DNA from: Liolophura sinensis
Lineage: Eukaryota; Mollusca; Polyplacophora; Chitonida; Chitonidae
Direction: 5' to 3'
Length of the DNA stretch: 64,000 bases
Assembly: GCF_032854445.1 (NCBI RefSeq)
Contig: NC_088301.1
Location: 19,153,808 to 19,217,807, forward strand
In this document: positions 12,201 to 22,093 of the stretch, piece by piece
Layout: each line of letters starts with the position of its first letter
Numbering within the stretch: position 1 is the first letter of the stretch
The notes under the pieces: model-generated
Database searches by the model: none
Told to the model about the DNA's origin: nothing
What the model saw: the letters and a program-made list of their open reading frames with translations, nothing else
Made by a program: the position numbers and the translations under genes

Positions 12201-12293
12201 AAATTCTGGACATTTCTTTCCAGTCAAATAAAAAATTTTACGACTACAGGTATAGATTGGTTTCTCACTGGTTTCTGCGTTTAACCAGGCCAT
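185..12293 (-). CDS. MFSD1: MFSD1-like major facilitator (partial; nine coding exons, 3' end outside window)
   Basis: Major facilitator superfamily protein resembling vertebrate MFSD1, which in vertebrates is a lysosomal dipeptide transporter working with GLMP. Exons in transcript order: 12242-12293, 9788-9888, 7872-7984, 6121-6176, 4752-4895, 3944-4104, 2784-2899, 886-986, 185-293. Together they cover roughly the N-terminal 320 residues of a protein usually about 460 long. Seen landmarks: TM1 with FGSYFCFDMPSVLQ, the MFS motif A region GAGFLIDKLGNR, FWFRNKELAMAFGF after TM4, and FSLSYWLLALTIMFFYNGVFP near TM7. Frames join cleanly from exon 1 to exon 5 and from exon 7 to exon 9. Exon 6 contains a one-base frame break, and the exon 6 to 7 join does not close, so a tiny exon may be missing. 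The remaining exons must lie left of position 1. The gene is head-to-head with PRKCSH. Family assignment is secure; function is by homology. Confidence 0.88.
541..838. repeat. SINE family A fragments (plus then minus copy)
   Basis: Degenerate plus-oriented copy at about 541-700 (GGGCCTCC head remnant, AGGAGCCTCTCACC, tail AAAACACCAATAAATTT) meets a minus-oriented partial copy at about 700-838 (TTTTATGCTGTACTCAAGAAT). Both lie in an MFSD1-like intron. Confidence 0.65.
886..986 (-). CDS. MFSD1: MFSD1-like exon 8 (TM7)
   Basis: Acceptor TGTTTTTCAG and donor AAG|GTATGTG; phase 0 to 2. Encodes KVTDIKHFSLSYWLLALTI, then MFFYNGVFPFVADAR. The pattern (L/V)TDxKxFSLxxWL followed by VFPF is diagnostic of MFSD1. 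Confidence 0.9.
1459..1810 (+). repeat. Dispersed repeat D, copy 1, split by a SINE A fragment
   Basis: 1459-1527 and 1673-1810 match the copy at 3542-3765 (CACATGAAAGAGCA; GGATTGGCCAATTTTAGG; AAAAGTACAATTTTATCAGT; CATGTGAAAAGGTTGA). The intervening 1528-1665 is a minus SINE A fragment, so the SINE inserted later. Confidence 0.65.
2425..2580 (-). repeat. SINE family A, minus, 5'-truncated
   Basis: Begins TTTATTTATTTGATTGG, continues GTGTTTTACGCCGTACTC and ATACGACGGCGGCCAGC, and stops near CCTTCCCACG, lacking the tRNA-like head. Confidence 0.8.
2784..2899 (-). CDS. MFSD1: MFSD1-like exon 7 (TM6 and central loop)
   Basis: Acceptor TTTTCATCCCCAG and donor TTG|GTGAGTAT; phase 1 to 0. Encodes GAMLCGLGFISAFVVSIL, then DVVGVRQLGQAEDLKIESKK, aligning with TM6 and the charged loop before TM7 of MFSD1. 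Entry phase does not fit the exit phase of exon 6, so a short exon of length 2 modulo 3 may lie between 2900 and 3943. Confidence 0.82.
3542..3765 (+). repeat. Dispersed repeat D, copy 2
   Basis: Uninterrupted copy: TTCTTCAACTTTTCTGCATG through GGACTGGCCAGTTTCAGGGC to GCGAAAAGGTTGAAAAATTA. Other copies lie at about 1459-1810, 19203-19460 (minus) and 38128-38335. I see no coding capacity or terminal repeats. Confidence 0.6.
3944..4104 (-). CDS. MFSD1: MFSD1-like exon 6 (contains a one-base frame break)
   Basis: From the acceptor GTTTCCAG, read in the phase set by exon 5, the exon starts IVQNRIT, which aligns with AVAQNTYA of MFSD1. After one surplus base at about 4083-4084 the matching frame becomes AFWFRNKELAMAFGF, then TLAFSRLGSVLNFLLTQSF. 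Removing that base makes the alignment gap-free in this stretch. An acceptor 23 bases upstream (CCCCTCAG, exon start 4127) would instead enter the downstream frame directly, adding about eight residues. The donor is probably GAG|GTATAG. So this is an assembly indel, a real lesion, or a rescued exon. Confidence 0.75.
4752..4895 (-). CDS. MFSD1: MFSD1-like exon 5 (TM3-TM4)
   Basis: Acceptor CTGTCCCCAG and donor CCA|GTGAGTAG; phase 1 to 1. Encodes GVFLFSFLCVLGSCTFALG, then AEMKGTAAMLPLMLTGRLLF and GSGNGSLT, corresponding to TM3, TM4 and the GxGGESL-like turn of MFSD1. Its upstream half, with its acceptor, is repeated twice more just 5' of it (about 4936-5150). Confidence 0.85.
4825..5150 (-). 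repeat. Three tandem 110-bp copies of MFSD1-like exon 5 acceptor half
   Basis: CTTCATCTCCGCACC (4825), CTTCAACTCCGCACC (4936) and the same at 5046 mark units of 110-111 bp. Each holds, on the minus strand, a CAG acceptor and a sequence encoding GVFLFSFLCVLGSCTFALG. Only the 3'-most copy continues into full exon 5. The two extra copies end at GAGTTGAAG|GTAGAC, a weak possible donor. Confidence 0.8.
5161..6120. other. Intron 4 of the MFSD1-like gene
   Basis: No gene seen. A stretch near 5840-5960 (GATGTTTTTCCAGGATGCTT ... GAATGCGAAGTATACC) recurs at about 22205-22320, marking another dispersed repeat. A TA microsatellite lies at about 6089-6110. Confidence 0.4.
6121..6176 (-). CDS. MFSD1: MFSD1-like exon 4 (motif A)
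   Basis: Acceptor CCTTCACAG and donor T|GTGAGTC; phase 2 to 1. Encodes NAVVVIGAGFLIDKLGNR, the end of TM2 and the MFS signature loop G-x-x-x-D-(R/K)-x-G-x-(R/K) between TM2 and TM3. This motif governs conformational switching in the superfamily. Confidence 0.88.
7872..7984 (-). CDS. MFSD1: MFSD1-like exon 3 (luminal loop and TM2 start)
   Basis: Acceptor TTATCAG and donor C|GTAAGTAG; phase 0 to 2. Encodes ILNCTNSTLDNTTHCTCEDC followed by LGMSADDYNLLYAIYAW. The LLY-A-YAW part matches the MFSD1 start of TM2. The loop before it is longer than in human. It holds four cysteines and two NXT sequons, fitting a glycosylated luminal loop. Confidence 0.85.
9350..9660 (+). repeat. Tandem repeat, about 52-bp unit, six copies
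   Basis: Units run CATGAAGATCATATTTAGAG, ATGACTGGTTAAGTACATCA, CTATGTTACA, nearly identical throughout. In an intron of the MFSD1-like gene; no coding function. Confidence 0.9.
9788..9888 (-). CDS. MFSD1: MFSD1-like exon 2 (TM1)
   Basis: Acceptor CTTACAG and donor GGG|GTGAGAT. Encodes AYRYMVLFFTCMLTFGSYF and then CFDMPSVLQSEFQG, the first membrane span and start of the first luminal loop. FGSYFC-D-P--LQ matches the conserved MFSD1 pattern. The exon ends in phase 0. Confidence 0.88.
10062..10215 (+). repeat. Tandem duplication of about 79 bp
   Basis: CATTCAGAGTATACTGATAG ... TTTGTAAAACTGTATAATGT is repeated with few changes 79 bp downstream. Confidence 0.8.
11687..11957 (-). repeat. SINE family A, full-length, minus
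   Basis: Read on the minus strand: tRNA-like head GGGGGCCTCCGTGGCTCAGT with A box, AGCGCTAGCGCAGCGTAATG, B box GTGAGTTTAAGTCC, body CCGGTTTCCACCCACC, then GAGTACGGCGTAAAACACC and a TAAA-type tail. Inserted in intron 1 of the MFSD1-like gene. Good reference copy for the family. Confidence 0.9.
12242..12293 (-). CDS. MFSD1: MFSD1-like exon 1 (start codon)
   Basis: Encodes MAWLNAETSEKPIYTCS plus one base. The donor is C|GTAAAA, and the leftover C joins TG of exon 2 to make Leu, giving TCSLAYRYMVLFF directly before TM1, as expected for MFSD1. I chose this start because it is the only upstream ATG I found whose phase fits exon 2. The N-terminus is short (about 17 residues before TM1) and shows no dileucine sorting motif, unlike the human protein. 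The first bases, read on the minus strand as AAAAGATGGCC, resemble a YY1 site over the start codon. Confidence 0.7.
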
Positions 12294-12722
12294 CTTTTGT
12301 CTCTGTCTGCTGCTGACTTCACAGAAATGATGAACGGCAAATGTCAACACCCCCGATCACCGCTTTGCCGCCATTCTTTTGCTGACTGTCAGCTGACTAA
12401 ACCCGGGACTTGCTTTAAATCCCCGAGTAATTATGACGGCCATCATTCATAACTTATTGATATTTTCATCGATGTGTAATTGCGAAATTTTGACTAATAT
12501 ATACATAAATATAGACATTGTTCCACGAACACTTTTATTATGACAGATTTTGACGTTATTATTATCAAATGAAAATATCAAACCAAAATACATGTGACAG
12601 AGACTTTTTTTAAGATTTGACGAGACCCGATTGGCGGAGCCTTGTTTGGAGGACTTTAGGGGCCAATCAGAAAATGACCACTGGCAACATATAGCGTGGC
12701 AAGGAGCTCGGGAGAATCTGAC
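12294..12722. promoter_or_regulatory. Probable bidirectional promoter between MFSD1-like gene and PRKCSH
   Basis: Only 429 bp separate the two divergent start codons, so both 5' UTRs and promoters must share this stretch unless there are untranslated upstream exons. A CCAAT box lies at 12663-12667 within GGCCAATCAG, about 55 bp before the PRKCSH start codon. I see no TATA box. A GCCGCCATTCTTTT stretch near 12369-12382 is a rough YY1-like sequence. Transcription starts cannot be placed from sequence alone. Confidence 0.55.
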
Positions 12723-12831
12723 ATGGAAATTTTGGATATTACGTCTTTGTTCCTTCTCTTGGTGCCATGTCTGTGCCAAATTTTACCAGCTTTAGCAAAC
12801 ATTCCAAGACCGAGAGGGGTGGCTATTTCAA
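12723..12831 (+). CDS. PRKCSH: PRKCSH exon 1 (signal peptide)
   Basis: Encodes [20 protein letters not shown] then [16 protein letters not shown]. Hydrophobic core at residues 8-20; likely cleavage after Ala25 (PALA|N). RPRGV is the conserved mature N-terminus of the family. An in-frame ATG at 12696 would prepend nine polar residues; I prefer 12723 because it gives a normal signal peptide. Donor A|GTAATG, phase 1. Confidence 0.88.
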
Positions 12832-15800
12832 GTAATGCAATCAGAAGCGTTTTTGGATACTTAGTCAGTCGCCGACTAGCACGTGTTATGTATATGTTAC
12901 AACAACAACACGGGTTAAAGAGTTAAAGGATTTCTAGTGAAATCATAAATGTTGTCTTGCACTATTTATATTCACACACTAAACATTTGTGCTGTACATT
13001 AATGTTACAACAATGCTATGCTTTGTGGCAATACGCTATCAAGCAGTGACGAAATTACAAACAATGCTAGAAAAGACAGTAAAAGTGTTGAACAACTCAG
13101 GCGAATCTACATAAAGCAATCAGTTTATACTACTGAAGCTAGTATCCTCACTCTTGTCTCACAAGATACATATTTGTGGTATATTCAGCGATCACACAGT
13201 AGGCCCATAGTGGTTGAACAAAATGAGGTAAGCTGAGAATTTTCCTATCTGGATTTGGAACCTCCATAGCATTTCCTACATGTCATTTTGTCAACCAGTA
13301 ATCCCTAGTCAAGGGGATCACACTTTTGTTGGACGACAATCGCCTTCCGTTTTGCTCAAATCTGTCAGTTTAAAACCGGAAAGACAGCAAAGCTTGGAAG
13401 AGTCAGCCATGTATCCCTCCTCCATGCTTTGCCAAGTATTTTCCAAGACGGAAACTTTCTGATCCTCAAGATGATAGCTGTTCTTCACATATGAAAATGG
13501 TTCACTGTGCATCATAGACGAAATGTCCACATCATGGAGAATAATCCACTCAGCAAAGGTTAGAGATGGCGAACATGGCAGTCTGTTTGCAGTTTGTTCT
13601 GGGTCGTGAATTAGAAATACTGGGTAATACCATAACTTGAGTCAATTGTGGTCCATTAAAAGTGTGATCCGTGCAGCCAGGAATTGCTGATTGAGAAAAT
13701 TCTTTGTAGAAAATGCTACGAAGGCTTTAAGTACATATAGGAAAAAAACCAACATTACTGGAAGGGACCTCCGTTAGGCGTTAAACCGGTCGCATACAAT
13801 ATTTAATTCATTAGGCTAATGTAGACACAGATAACCTGTGAAATGTCACCTTTTGAGGAAACTTTCACACAGTCCACTAAACTTGCATGGCCCTGTATTA
13901 ATAGCATAGATGATTGGGTTAAACTGTTCTACCTGTCACATGTTAGAGGCAATCAAATTTTTTTACTACTCCAAACAATTCTCCATCTGTACAAATCTGT
14001 CTCAAGGATCTAAATTTATTACTTCTTTCACACAAATATACAAAACAGCAACTGCGGATAAAAATGTTGATTTCTGAGATTGGCTTGATATGCTAACATT
14101 TGACCCAAAATATTGCAGAAATTTCCACAAATGTAATAAAAGACATGTGAAAGGTATTTTAGTTTGAATTTACCCGTTACTTGTAAAAATTACCTGTGTG
14201 GGACATTTGGACCCCCGCAGTTTAATCGCATCATTTGTGGGACCCCAGACACCTTGAGTAAGCAACCTTACAATGCGACTGAAGTTCTCTAACAAAATGC
14301 ATCACACCCTTTACAGCATTCTGATTGTTACTGCGATGCGTCGCAAATGTCCTGTCCCATCTGTTTCATCTCACTATAATGCTGGTTGCTGACGAAATAA
14401 GGGAAATATTCTTGAGTATGGGGTAAAACACCAGTCAACAACCTTATGCACTGAACTTATTTGTTGTTAAACCAATAGACAGTTGATTGTTTTCAGCTGA
14501 TGACAATACCAACCTTAATTAAATGCATTTTCTGCAGTCGAGAAAAAAAAACACATGCATGTAGGGGATAAACCCAAAGCCTGTCCTTTATACCTTTTAA
14601 TGACTTTAATGCAGTCTACTTTAATCTTTTAACATAATTTGTGAATCTTAATTACTTCCAAAAATGTCACACATTGTAGATTCTGTAAGAGAATTATTAT
14701 ATTTTTATTTAATACTTTCGTATTTTTTAGAGGCTGGAGCATATGACCCAACCAAAGATTTTACCTGCTTCGATCATTCGAAAGTTGTCCCATTTGAGTA
14801 TGTCAATGATGACTACTGTGATTGCCCTGACGGGAGTGATGAACCAGGTGAGCATACTCTGTGGTTAGAAAGGTAAGTGTCAGCAACCTGCGGATGGTCG
14901 TGGGTTACCCGAGCCCGGTTTCCTCCCACCTTAATGCTGGCCGCTGTCGTATAAGTGAAATATTCTTGAGTACGGCGCAAAATACAAATCAAATAGAAAG
15001 ATAAGTTTGTCTTATCAGTACCGATAAACAGGTGAGTTTGTCCTGTGATTAGACAGGTGAGTTTATTCTTTGGTTAGAATGGTGAGTTTATTCTGTTTTT
15101 AAACAGGTGAGTTTATTCTGTTTGTGGACAGGTGAGTTTATTTGTTGGTTAGACAGGTGAGTTTATTCTGTAGTTAGATGACTTAGTTTGTTCTGTGGTT
15201 AGACATGTGAGTTTGTCTGTGGTTAGACATGTGAGTTTGTCTTGTGGATAGACAGGTGAGTTTGTCTTGTGGATAGACAGGTCACTTTGTCCTTTGTTTA
15301 GACCGGTGAATTTGTCCTATGGCTAGATTGATGAGTTTGTTTTGTGGGTAGACAGGTGAGTTTGTCCTGTGGTTAGACCAGTGAGTTTATTCCGTTTTAG
15401 ACAGGGGAGTTTGTCATGTCCTTGGACAGGTGAGTTTATTCTGTGGTTAGACATGTGAGTACATGTTTACATTAATATTTGTTTTCTATTGAATCTCTAA
15501 CAGTGAAATAACGGAGTCCGATGAAAATTATGGCCCTCACTAAGCATGCCATTGTCATCTGGCTGGACAGTTCAGTTGGTAGAGCTTAAAGGCTAGTTAT
15601 TGAGTCCCAGTCAAACTAGTATTTTCACTAAAAGTCCTACTGTGATCTGTGAAGAATGTTAGGCAACTAATGTTGGTCACATTTAATATTAAAACATTTA
15701 CATTAGACTAACAATGGAGAAAATTTTATCGTTAAATGATTGTTAAGTTGAGAACTTTCTAAAGCAAAATGTCATTTGTGTCCCTGGAACATGGGGAGTA

Positions 15801-18800
15801 ATATTTTTGAGCAGCGCATTCAAGGCCAATCAAATAAATTTTAAAAAGTATTTGCGAAAGTTGATGAATTGACAGTGTATTGACATGTAATTACTTTTTT
15901 GCAGGTACCTCTGCCTGTCCTAATGGATGGTTCCACTGTACTAATGCCGGACACATTCCCCTGAACATTGTCTCCTCCAGAGTCAACGATGGCATCTGTG
16001 GTATGGTATTGCCCTAGTACATGTACCCTAACTCTTTTACAAGGGTCTCGGTAGCCAAATGTTTAGCATGCCAGCGTGCAGCCTCTCAACCATACAACCA
16101 TTGTGAGTTCAAGTTAGCTCATGCTAGCTTCCTCTCCAGTCATATGTGGGAAGGTGTGACAACAATTTGCTCATGCCCTGACTTTTGTGAGGTTCACTTC
16201 ATATTTCACACATTGTCTTGAAATTTAAGAAATTGAAAACTGGTGTTTTATGTGATTCTTCATATACAAACTGTTTAAAGGACAAGGCCTGTGAATTTTG
16301 ACTGGGTTTCAGTTGTTTCTAGATACGTTTTCACAACACATACCACCGGTGTCCATGTAAATCAGTTTTAACAGAAGTGAGTAATTGAGTAACCCAACAT
16401 CGGAAGTGGCGCATGTGGTGCATGTAGGCAGTGCAACAACAACGTTATACTATACTGTCAGCATGCCTACACTGTCTTGTGATATAATGCTGCTATGTGT
16501 TCTAGCTGTTTGCCAAAATATATATGCATCGGTCTTATAAAAGACTTGTTCCCAACACCTGCATCATTCATACACTGTAGTCTGGGTATCGGTAGTGTTG
16601 TTCACATATAAACCTGCATAAATCCAGATCTTGCCCAGAATGGACCCAGGATGACATTTAAGACTGTAACGTGCTGTGTAGAGTTTGTAATGTTTTGAAT
16701 GTTAATTTGCAAACAGCTAGATGTATATCGCAGCGCGTCAAATCGTTTTAATTAGGCATACACGTACATAGGTTTGAAACATTGGGCTAGACAGCATTTG
16801 ACGTGCTGAGTTTACATTCATACTATAAATCATTTGGTGTATGGTACAGCATTTTATATTGGCTGTATTTCATTAGTGCAGGAAACCTAGCACTAGGAGG
16901 CTTTGGTTTCAGGTCTGCTCGTTCACATTGCACTCGTCAGTCATCTCATAAACTGAATTGACAAACCCATTCCCAGCGTGTTTGAAATTTGTGCTTTAGT
17001 AGTTATGGGTGAGATTGGTGAGATGGGTGGGTTGGACACAGAGTGATTTTAGGTACTCGAATGTGTGGTAAGAAAATGTAATACCTTATTTACAACTTTG
17101 TGTAGGCCCATATGTTAAATATAAAGGTTTTATACATATTATCACTCACCTTTTGGAAATCTTGCTTCCACTGCACTCTATCATTTTATATTTTTTCATC
17201 TGATCGTAAGTTACATGTGCCCTATATCCATAAAACAAATTGCTGGGAACTGATAATTTCAATATAAAATCTCTCAGTAAAGTGACTAACCTTGTCTCAT
17301 GGTGATTGAGAAATGAAAAAAAAGAAAGAGTACAACAGCGATAATTCCTATACAATTGTCAGATATCGTGCGATTTGGTAGAATAAGTGTTGACAATGTT
17401 TTGTTCAAATGTTCAAATGACGTTTGTTAAAATTACTGACACTAAGTGCCTACATGTGCCTTGTTGAATGACATAAAAACAACAGCTATGCAGCTAGTGT
17501 ATATTAAGCCAAGTAAACCGTACAGGGCTTCCGCCAGCAAAAATAATCAGCTATCATAAGACAGTGTACTATAACGCCTGTAGCTGTATGTAGGCCTACA
17601 AGATCGGTTAGACATTATGAGGAAGATGTGAGTTTCTGTATAAACAGCAATTCATACATTTCATACAGTACACACCCCTTGATGGATGTACTTGTAAGTA
17701 CAAGTAAATGTTCGATATAAGGGAAGCATATATATTTTAGCAAATATCTACGGCACGGCTCTGCCTTATTGCCAGACTCTGAGAGCAGACAGTAGTATTA
17801 TGTTGTTGTTGTACTGTTTATATGCACCACATGCGTCACTTCCGTTTTAGGGTTAATTAATCACTCGCTTATATTAGAACTGATTTACTTGGGCAACGAT
17901 TTTATGTTTATGAAAGGGCATCTAGAAACAACTGAAACCCAGTCAAAATTCATTGGTCTTCGCAAGATTCAAGATACAGCGCTATGATGGCTGAGTGTTG
18001 TCTCTTTGGTGACGCTCCATGCTAATTTTAACATGAGGTTACACATAGAATAATTAAAAAGAATTAAATTATGAATTGAACTTATGAATTATGTTCCTGG
18101 GTGTGTTTGGGTCCCAATATTGCAAAAATAATGATGTCCTGCTTTTAGATGGAGTGTGATGTAAACACCATCATTGCCATGTTAAAAGATAGGCATGTCA
18201 TGCATGTAGCCCTACTGCACCATTAAAGTAGCGACGTCATTTTGCACTGGGACGTCGTTCTGTTGTCATAATGACATAACTGTACGTGGGAAGGTCTGTC
18301 AGCAACCTGCGGATGGCCGTGCGTTTCCCCCCGGGTTTCCACTCGCCATAATGCTGGCTGCCATCGTATAAGTGAAATATTCTTGAGTAGGGCGTAAAAC
18401 ACCAATCAAATAAATAAATAAATCAATAATGACGTAACTCAGTAACAGCGTATTAAAGTGGATCCAGTTTTTTAGGGGTGAATCAGAATATCTCCTTGTC
18501 TCATGCCTATGTTCGTATGTTCAATTTAACCTACATGTATGTTTTTTTCCTGTTCAGATTGCTGTGATGGTTCAGATGAGTATGAGGGCATCATTACCTG
18601 TTCCAATACCTGCAAGTAAGTGCCATGTAAATCAGATCAGAGTTAAAGAAAAAGGCGACATAGAATTTAAATAAGCATCAGGTGAATGCGGGGTGAGGGA
18701 ACTCGCCCTCATATTCGTGCTACCAGCCGCAACCACGTGATGGAAGCCTACATGCTGTCGACCAATAGTAGTAATCTTAAGTGTAGCCTGCTGTAAGAAA

Positions 18801-21800
18801 TTGACGTGTTTGTTTGGGACATTCTTGAACATTGCACTACACTCATGAAATGGACACTTCCTCTACTGTTTTATATACATGAGGGGGAGGGGATTCCAGC
18901 AACCTATGGGAGGTCGTGGGTATCCCCTGGGCTCTGTCTGGTTTCCTCCCACCAGGCCTGACCACCATTGTATAAGTAAATTATTCTTGAGTACGGCATA
19001 AAACACCAGTAAAATAAATATATTGATGAGACAATGTATTGCACTTGAGGATGGCCACGAAGCTACAGCTATGATGTATCTCTGTGTGTGCCTGCATGCA
19101 TTGTTCACATGAAATTTTTCTGTAGCGGAATTTTTGAGAACATCATTGAAGTAATCTTGTACTCTTAGGTATTCCAATATTAGAAGCTGTGTGGAGTGGG
19201 AAAACTGAAAACCTGTGTTCACCTCAAATATTTAAATGCTTTTACCATAATCCTTCAATCTTTTCACATGTTTGCAAGGTTATTATTCAAGCATATTCTT
19301 AAGGCTTTATTCTGTGTGGAGTGATAAGATTATACTTTTGGTGAAACCCTGAAATTGGCCAGTCCAACCAAAGTAGTTTTGTCTCCAAAATTTCGTTATA
19401 AATGTGCATAAATTACTCTGAAAGTTGCTCTTCATATGCGAAAAGATTGAGGAATTAAGGTAAACTGTGTGGAAACAAATGTATAAACTATGATATTGTA
19501 TTTTGACTTTTTTCCACTGTTTTAAAATTCTTGTGCATGTGCTTTTTGGAATTCAGGAGATTTAAAATGACATATTTAAATCTAAATTGATTTTTTAATG
19601 AATCTTTCCTGAATAAAGATAGTGGATTTATATCTGTCCATGTACAATCATAGACATATGCAAATAAACCTTTGTGTGATACAGAGAATTGGGCAAACAG
19701 GCAAGGGAAGAGGCAGAGAAAATGAAAATATTAGTGGACCAAGCTATGAAAGTGAAAGTGGATTATATAGAGCAAGGCAAGAAAGCCAAGGAGGAGAAAA
19801 AGGTTTGTTGGAGTTTTAGATATGTATGCTTTATTCATTTTTCTTTAATGCTTTTGTTGATGACGAGGCCTTTCGTTAACTTGTTAGACTTTTAGCAAAG
19901 GCATTTTCATTTTGTTACCAGCTTTAGAAATGTGAAAAAATGGCATGATGGTAACAGCGGTTTGTCTGAGTACAAGTGCATGTGACGTATGCACAATGAG
20001 CAGTGATGATCTCCAAGTCTCGTTCGTATGACTTGTTTGATTACAAGTATTACCTGAGCTCATTAAGTTAGAAACAAACACTTTAAAAACAGAAGTCCCC
20101 AGTCTTGAACTTTAATATGGGTTGTTGAAGAGGTCTGAGAATATTTCTTTACAGGAGAGCTTACAAGGCAAAAAGAACACGGATGTGAATTCTTGTAAAA
20201 TATATCCAGTTTGAAATTAAGAGGCAGGGAAAATGAAGATATTGGTAGAACAGGTTATGAAGTGAAAAGGCAATTTTCAGATTTCTCCTGTTTGTAGATC
20301 CTTGCCAATGAGCAGTTGATGGCACTTGCATGTATGGTACTAGCTCAGTGCTTTATTTGTATGTAAAGACCTACTGTAGTATACTTCACACTTTTCCTTC
20401 TAGAATCAAACTTTTGATCAGGGGTGCGTATTATTCAGTGCTCAGGAAATCTGAAAACCAGAAGCAAATATGGCGACACAACGCTGCTGGCATTTACTCT
20501 AAAAAAAATGTTATAAAACAAACAACAAAAGAAATGAATTCATGATATATAGCTGAGCTTTTTTAAAGCGAATTGGCTTAACACATATTTGACATCAAAC
20601 CAAGGTCACGTCAAAGCCTCAAGTAGGTCTTACTTCAGGTCACTTAGTAGGAAATCACCTGATATAATTCTTTTGATGTCCACGTCCTTGTCATCATTTT
20701 AATGTAGTCCTTGTTCATACTCTCAGTACCCTAACCTGCATAACAGATGAGTTATGTCCCTTTCTTGTTCTGGTTCTGTGTCACTGGCAGATAATAGCTC
20801 ATTGTCCCACAAAATGTTGTCTTCGGTACCATCCCGCTCATCAGAAATGCTGCATTTCTTGAAGGACTACACAGTGATGGCTGTGTCCAACTGTTCCCAG
20901 GCTGTCAGAATCCATTCACATAGGTGTGGCAGCTCAGGCTTTTACCTCTTCACCCTTTTGGTGAAAGTATGGCTGTCTCTGGCCGACCAATCGGTCCAAA
21001 ATTTCACCTTCATCGGCTTGTTCACGGAGACATCCAGGAGCTGCTGCATAGAGCTCATCCCACCGGGTGTATAATAGCAACTGTTGTGTTCTGGGCGATC
21101 TTTAACTTTTGTTTGATATTGTCTCTATGGCAGCGAAATGCATCAAGATCTAGCAAACTCTTACGGCATTGTAGCCCTCTGGGCCGTTTGCCCCACTCAT
21201 TAACCAACCAATCTGTCATCATGCTGTCATCAAACCAACTGTTTTCTTGTACTTCACAATAATGCCTTTGGGAAAGTTCTTTTTTGGCATTGTCTTTCTT
21301 TTGAACAATACAAAAGGGTGAAGTTTGCCTCCATCAGCCGTACCGGCCAACATAATGGTGAAGTAATTTTTTTCATTACCAGTCGTTTTGATTGACATCT
21401 GATCGGCATTCCCTATTTGGCCAGACGAATGGTAATTATTTTTTCATTGCCGGATCATAAAATGTTGAAAGTTGAACAACCTCTCTTAGTAATCAGCAGG
21501 TAGTTTCTGGGCAACTTTTGTCCTCATGAATTTAAAAACCCATGACACAGAGGCCTTGAAATTCTATGCACCAGGGGTTATCTTCGCTAGGGAGAGAGTC
21601 TTGATCTGTATTTCTGTGGTGGAGACTTTCCTTGTACCGTTCGTCACAAACTCCACAAGGGCTTGTTCAGTTCTGGGAAAATGCGGCAACTGACTTCTGC
21701 TCATGTGCTTTTTGCTAGAATTTTGCTTTCTGCCAGTTCGACATTAGCTTCAGACGTAGAATATTCTCTCCCCGCTGCTCGGTTCCCACGTGCTTCTGCG

Positions 21801-22040
21801 TGATGCTTATCTACAAGTTTTTCGCGTGTGGTGAATGTATATCGTCGTGGCATGATTCGCTTTTTTTAACAGAGAAGCCAATAACTTAGAAAGCTTTTAT
21901 AAGGATACAGCAAACCAAATGATGATCAGTGCAGCTGCTATCTTGTTTAGCACTTGCAGATTGGTATAGTGAATTTTACGCATAAACTAAGGAAGTTATC
22001 TCTAAATAGAACAGAACATGCACAATACATTATTTACATG

Positions 22041-22093
<53 letters not shown>

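Noticed and set aside
12663-12682. ER stress response element in the shared promoter
   Set aside because: CCAAT is present, but the second half is CCACT not CCACG and the spacing is 10 not 9, so the match is too weak to call.
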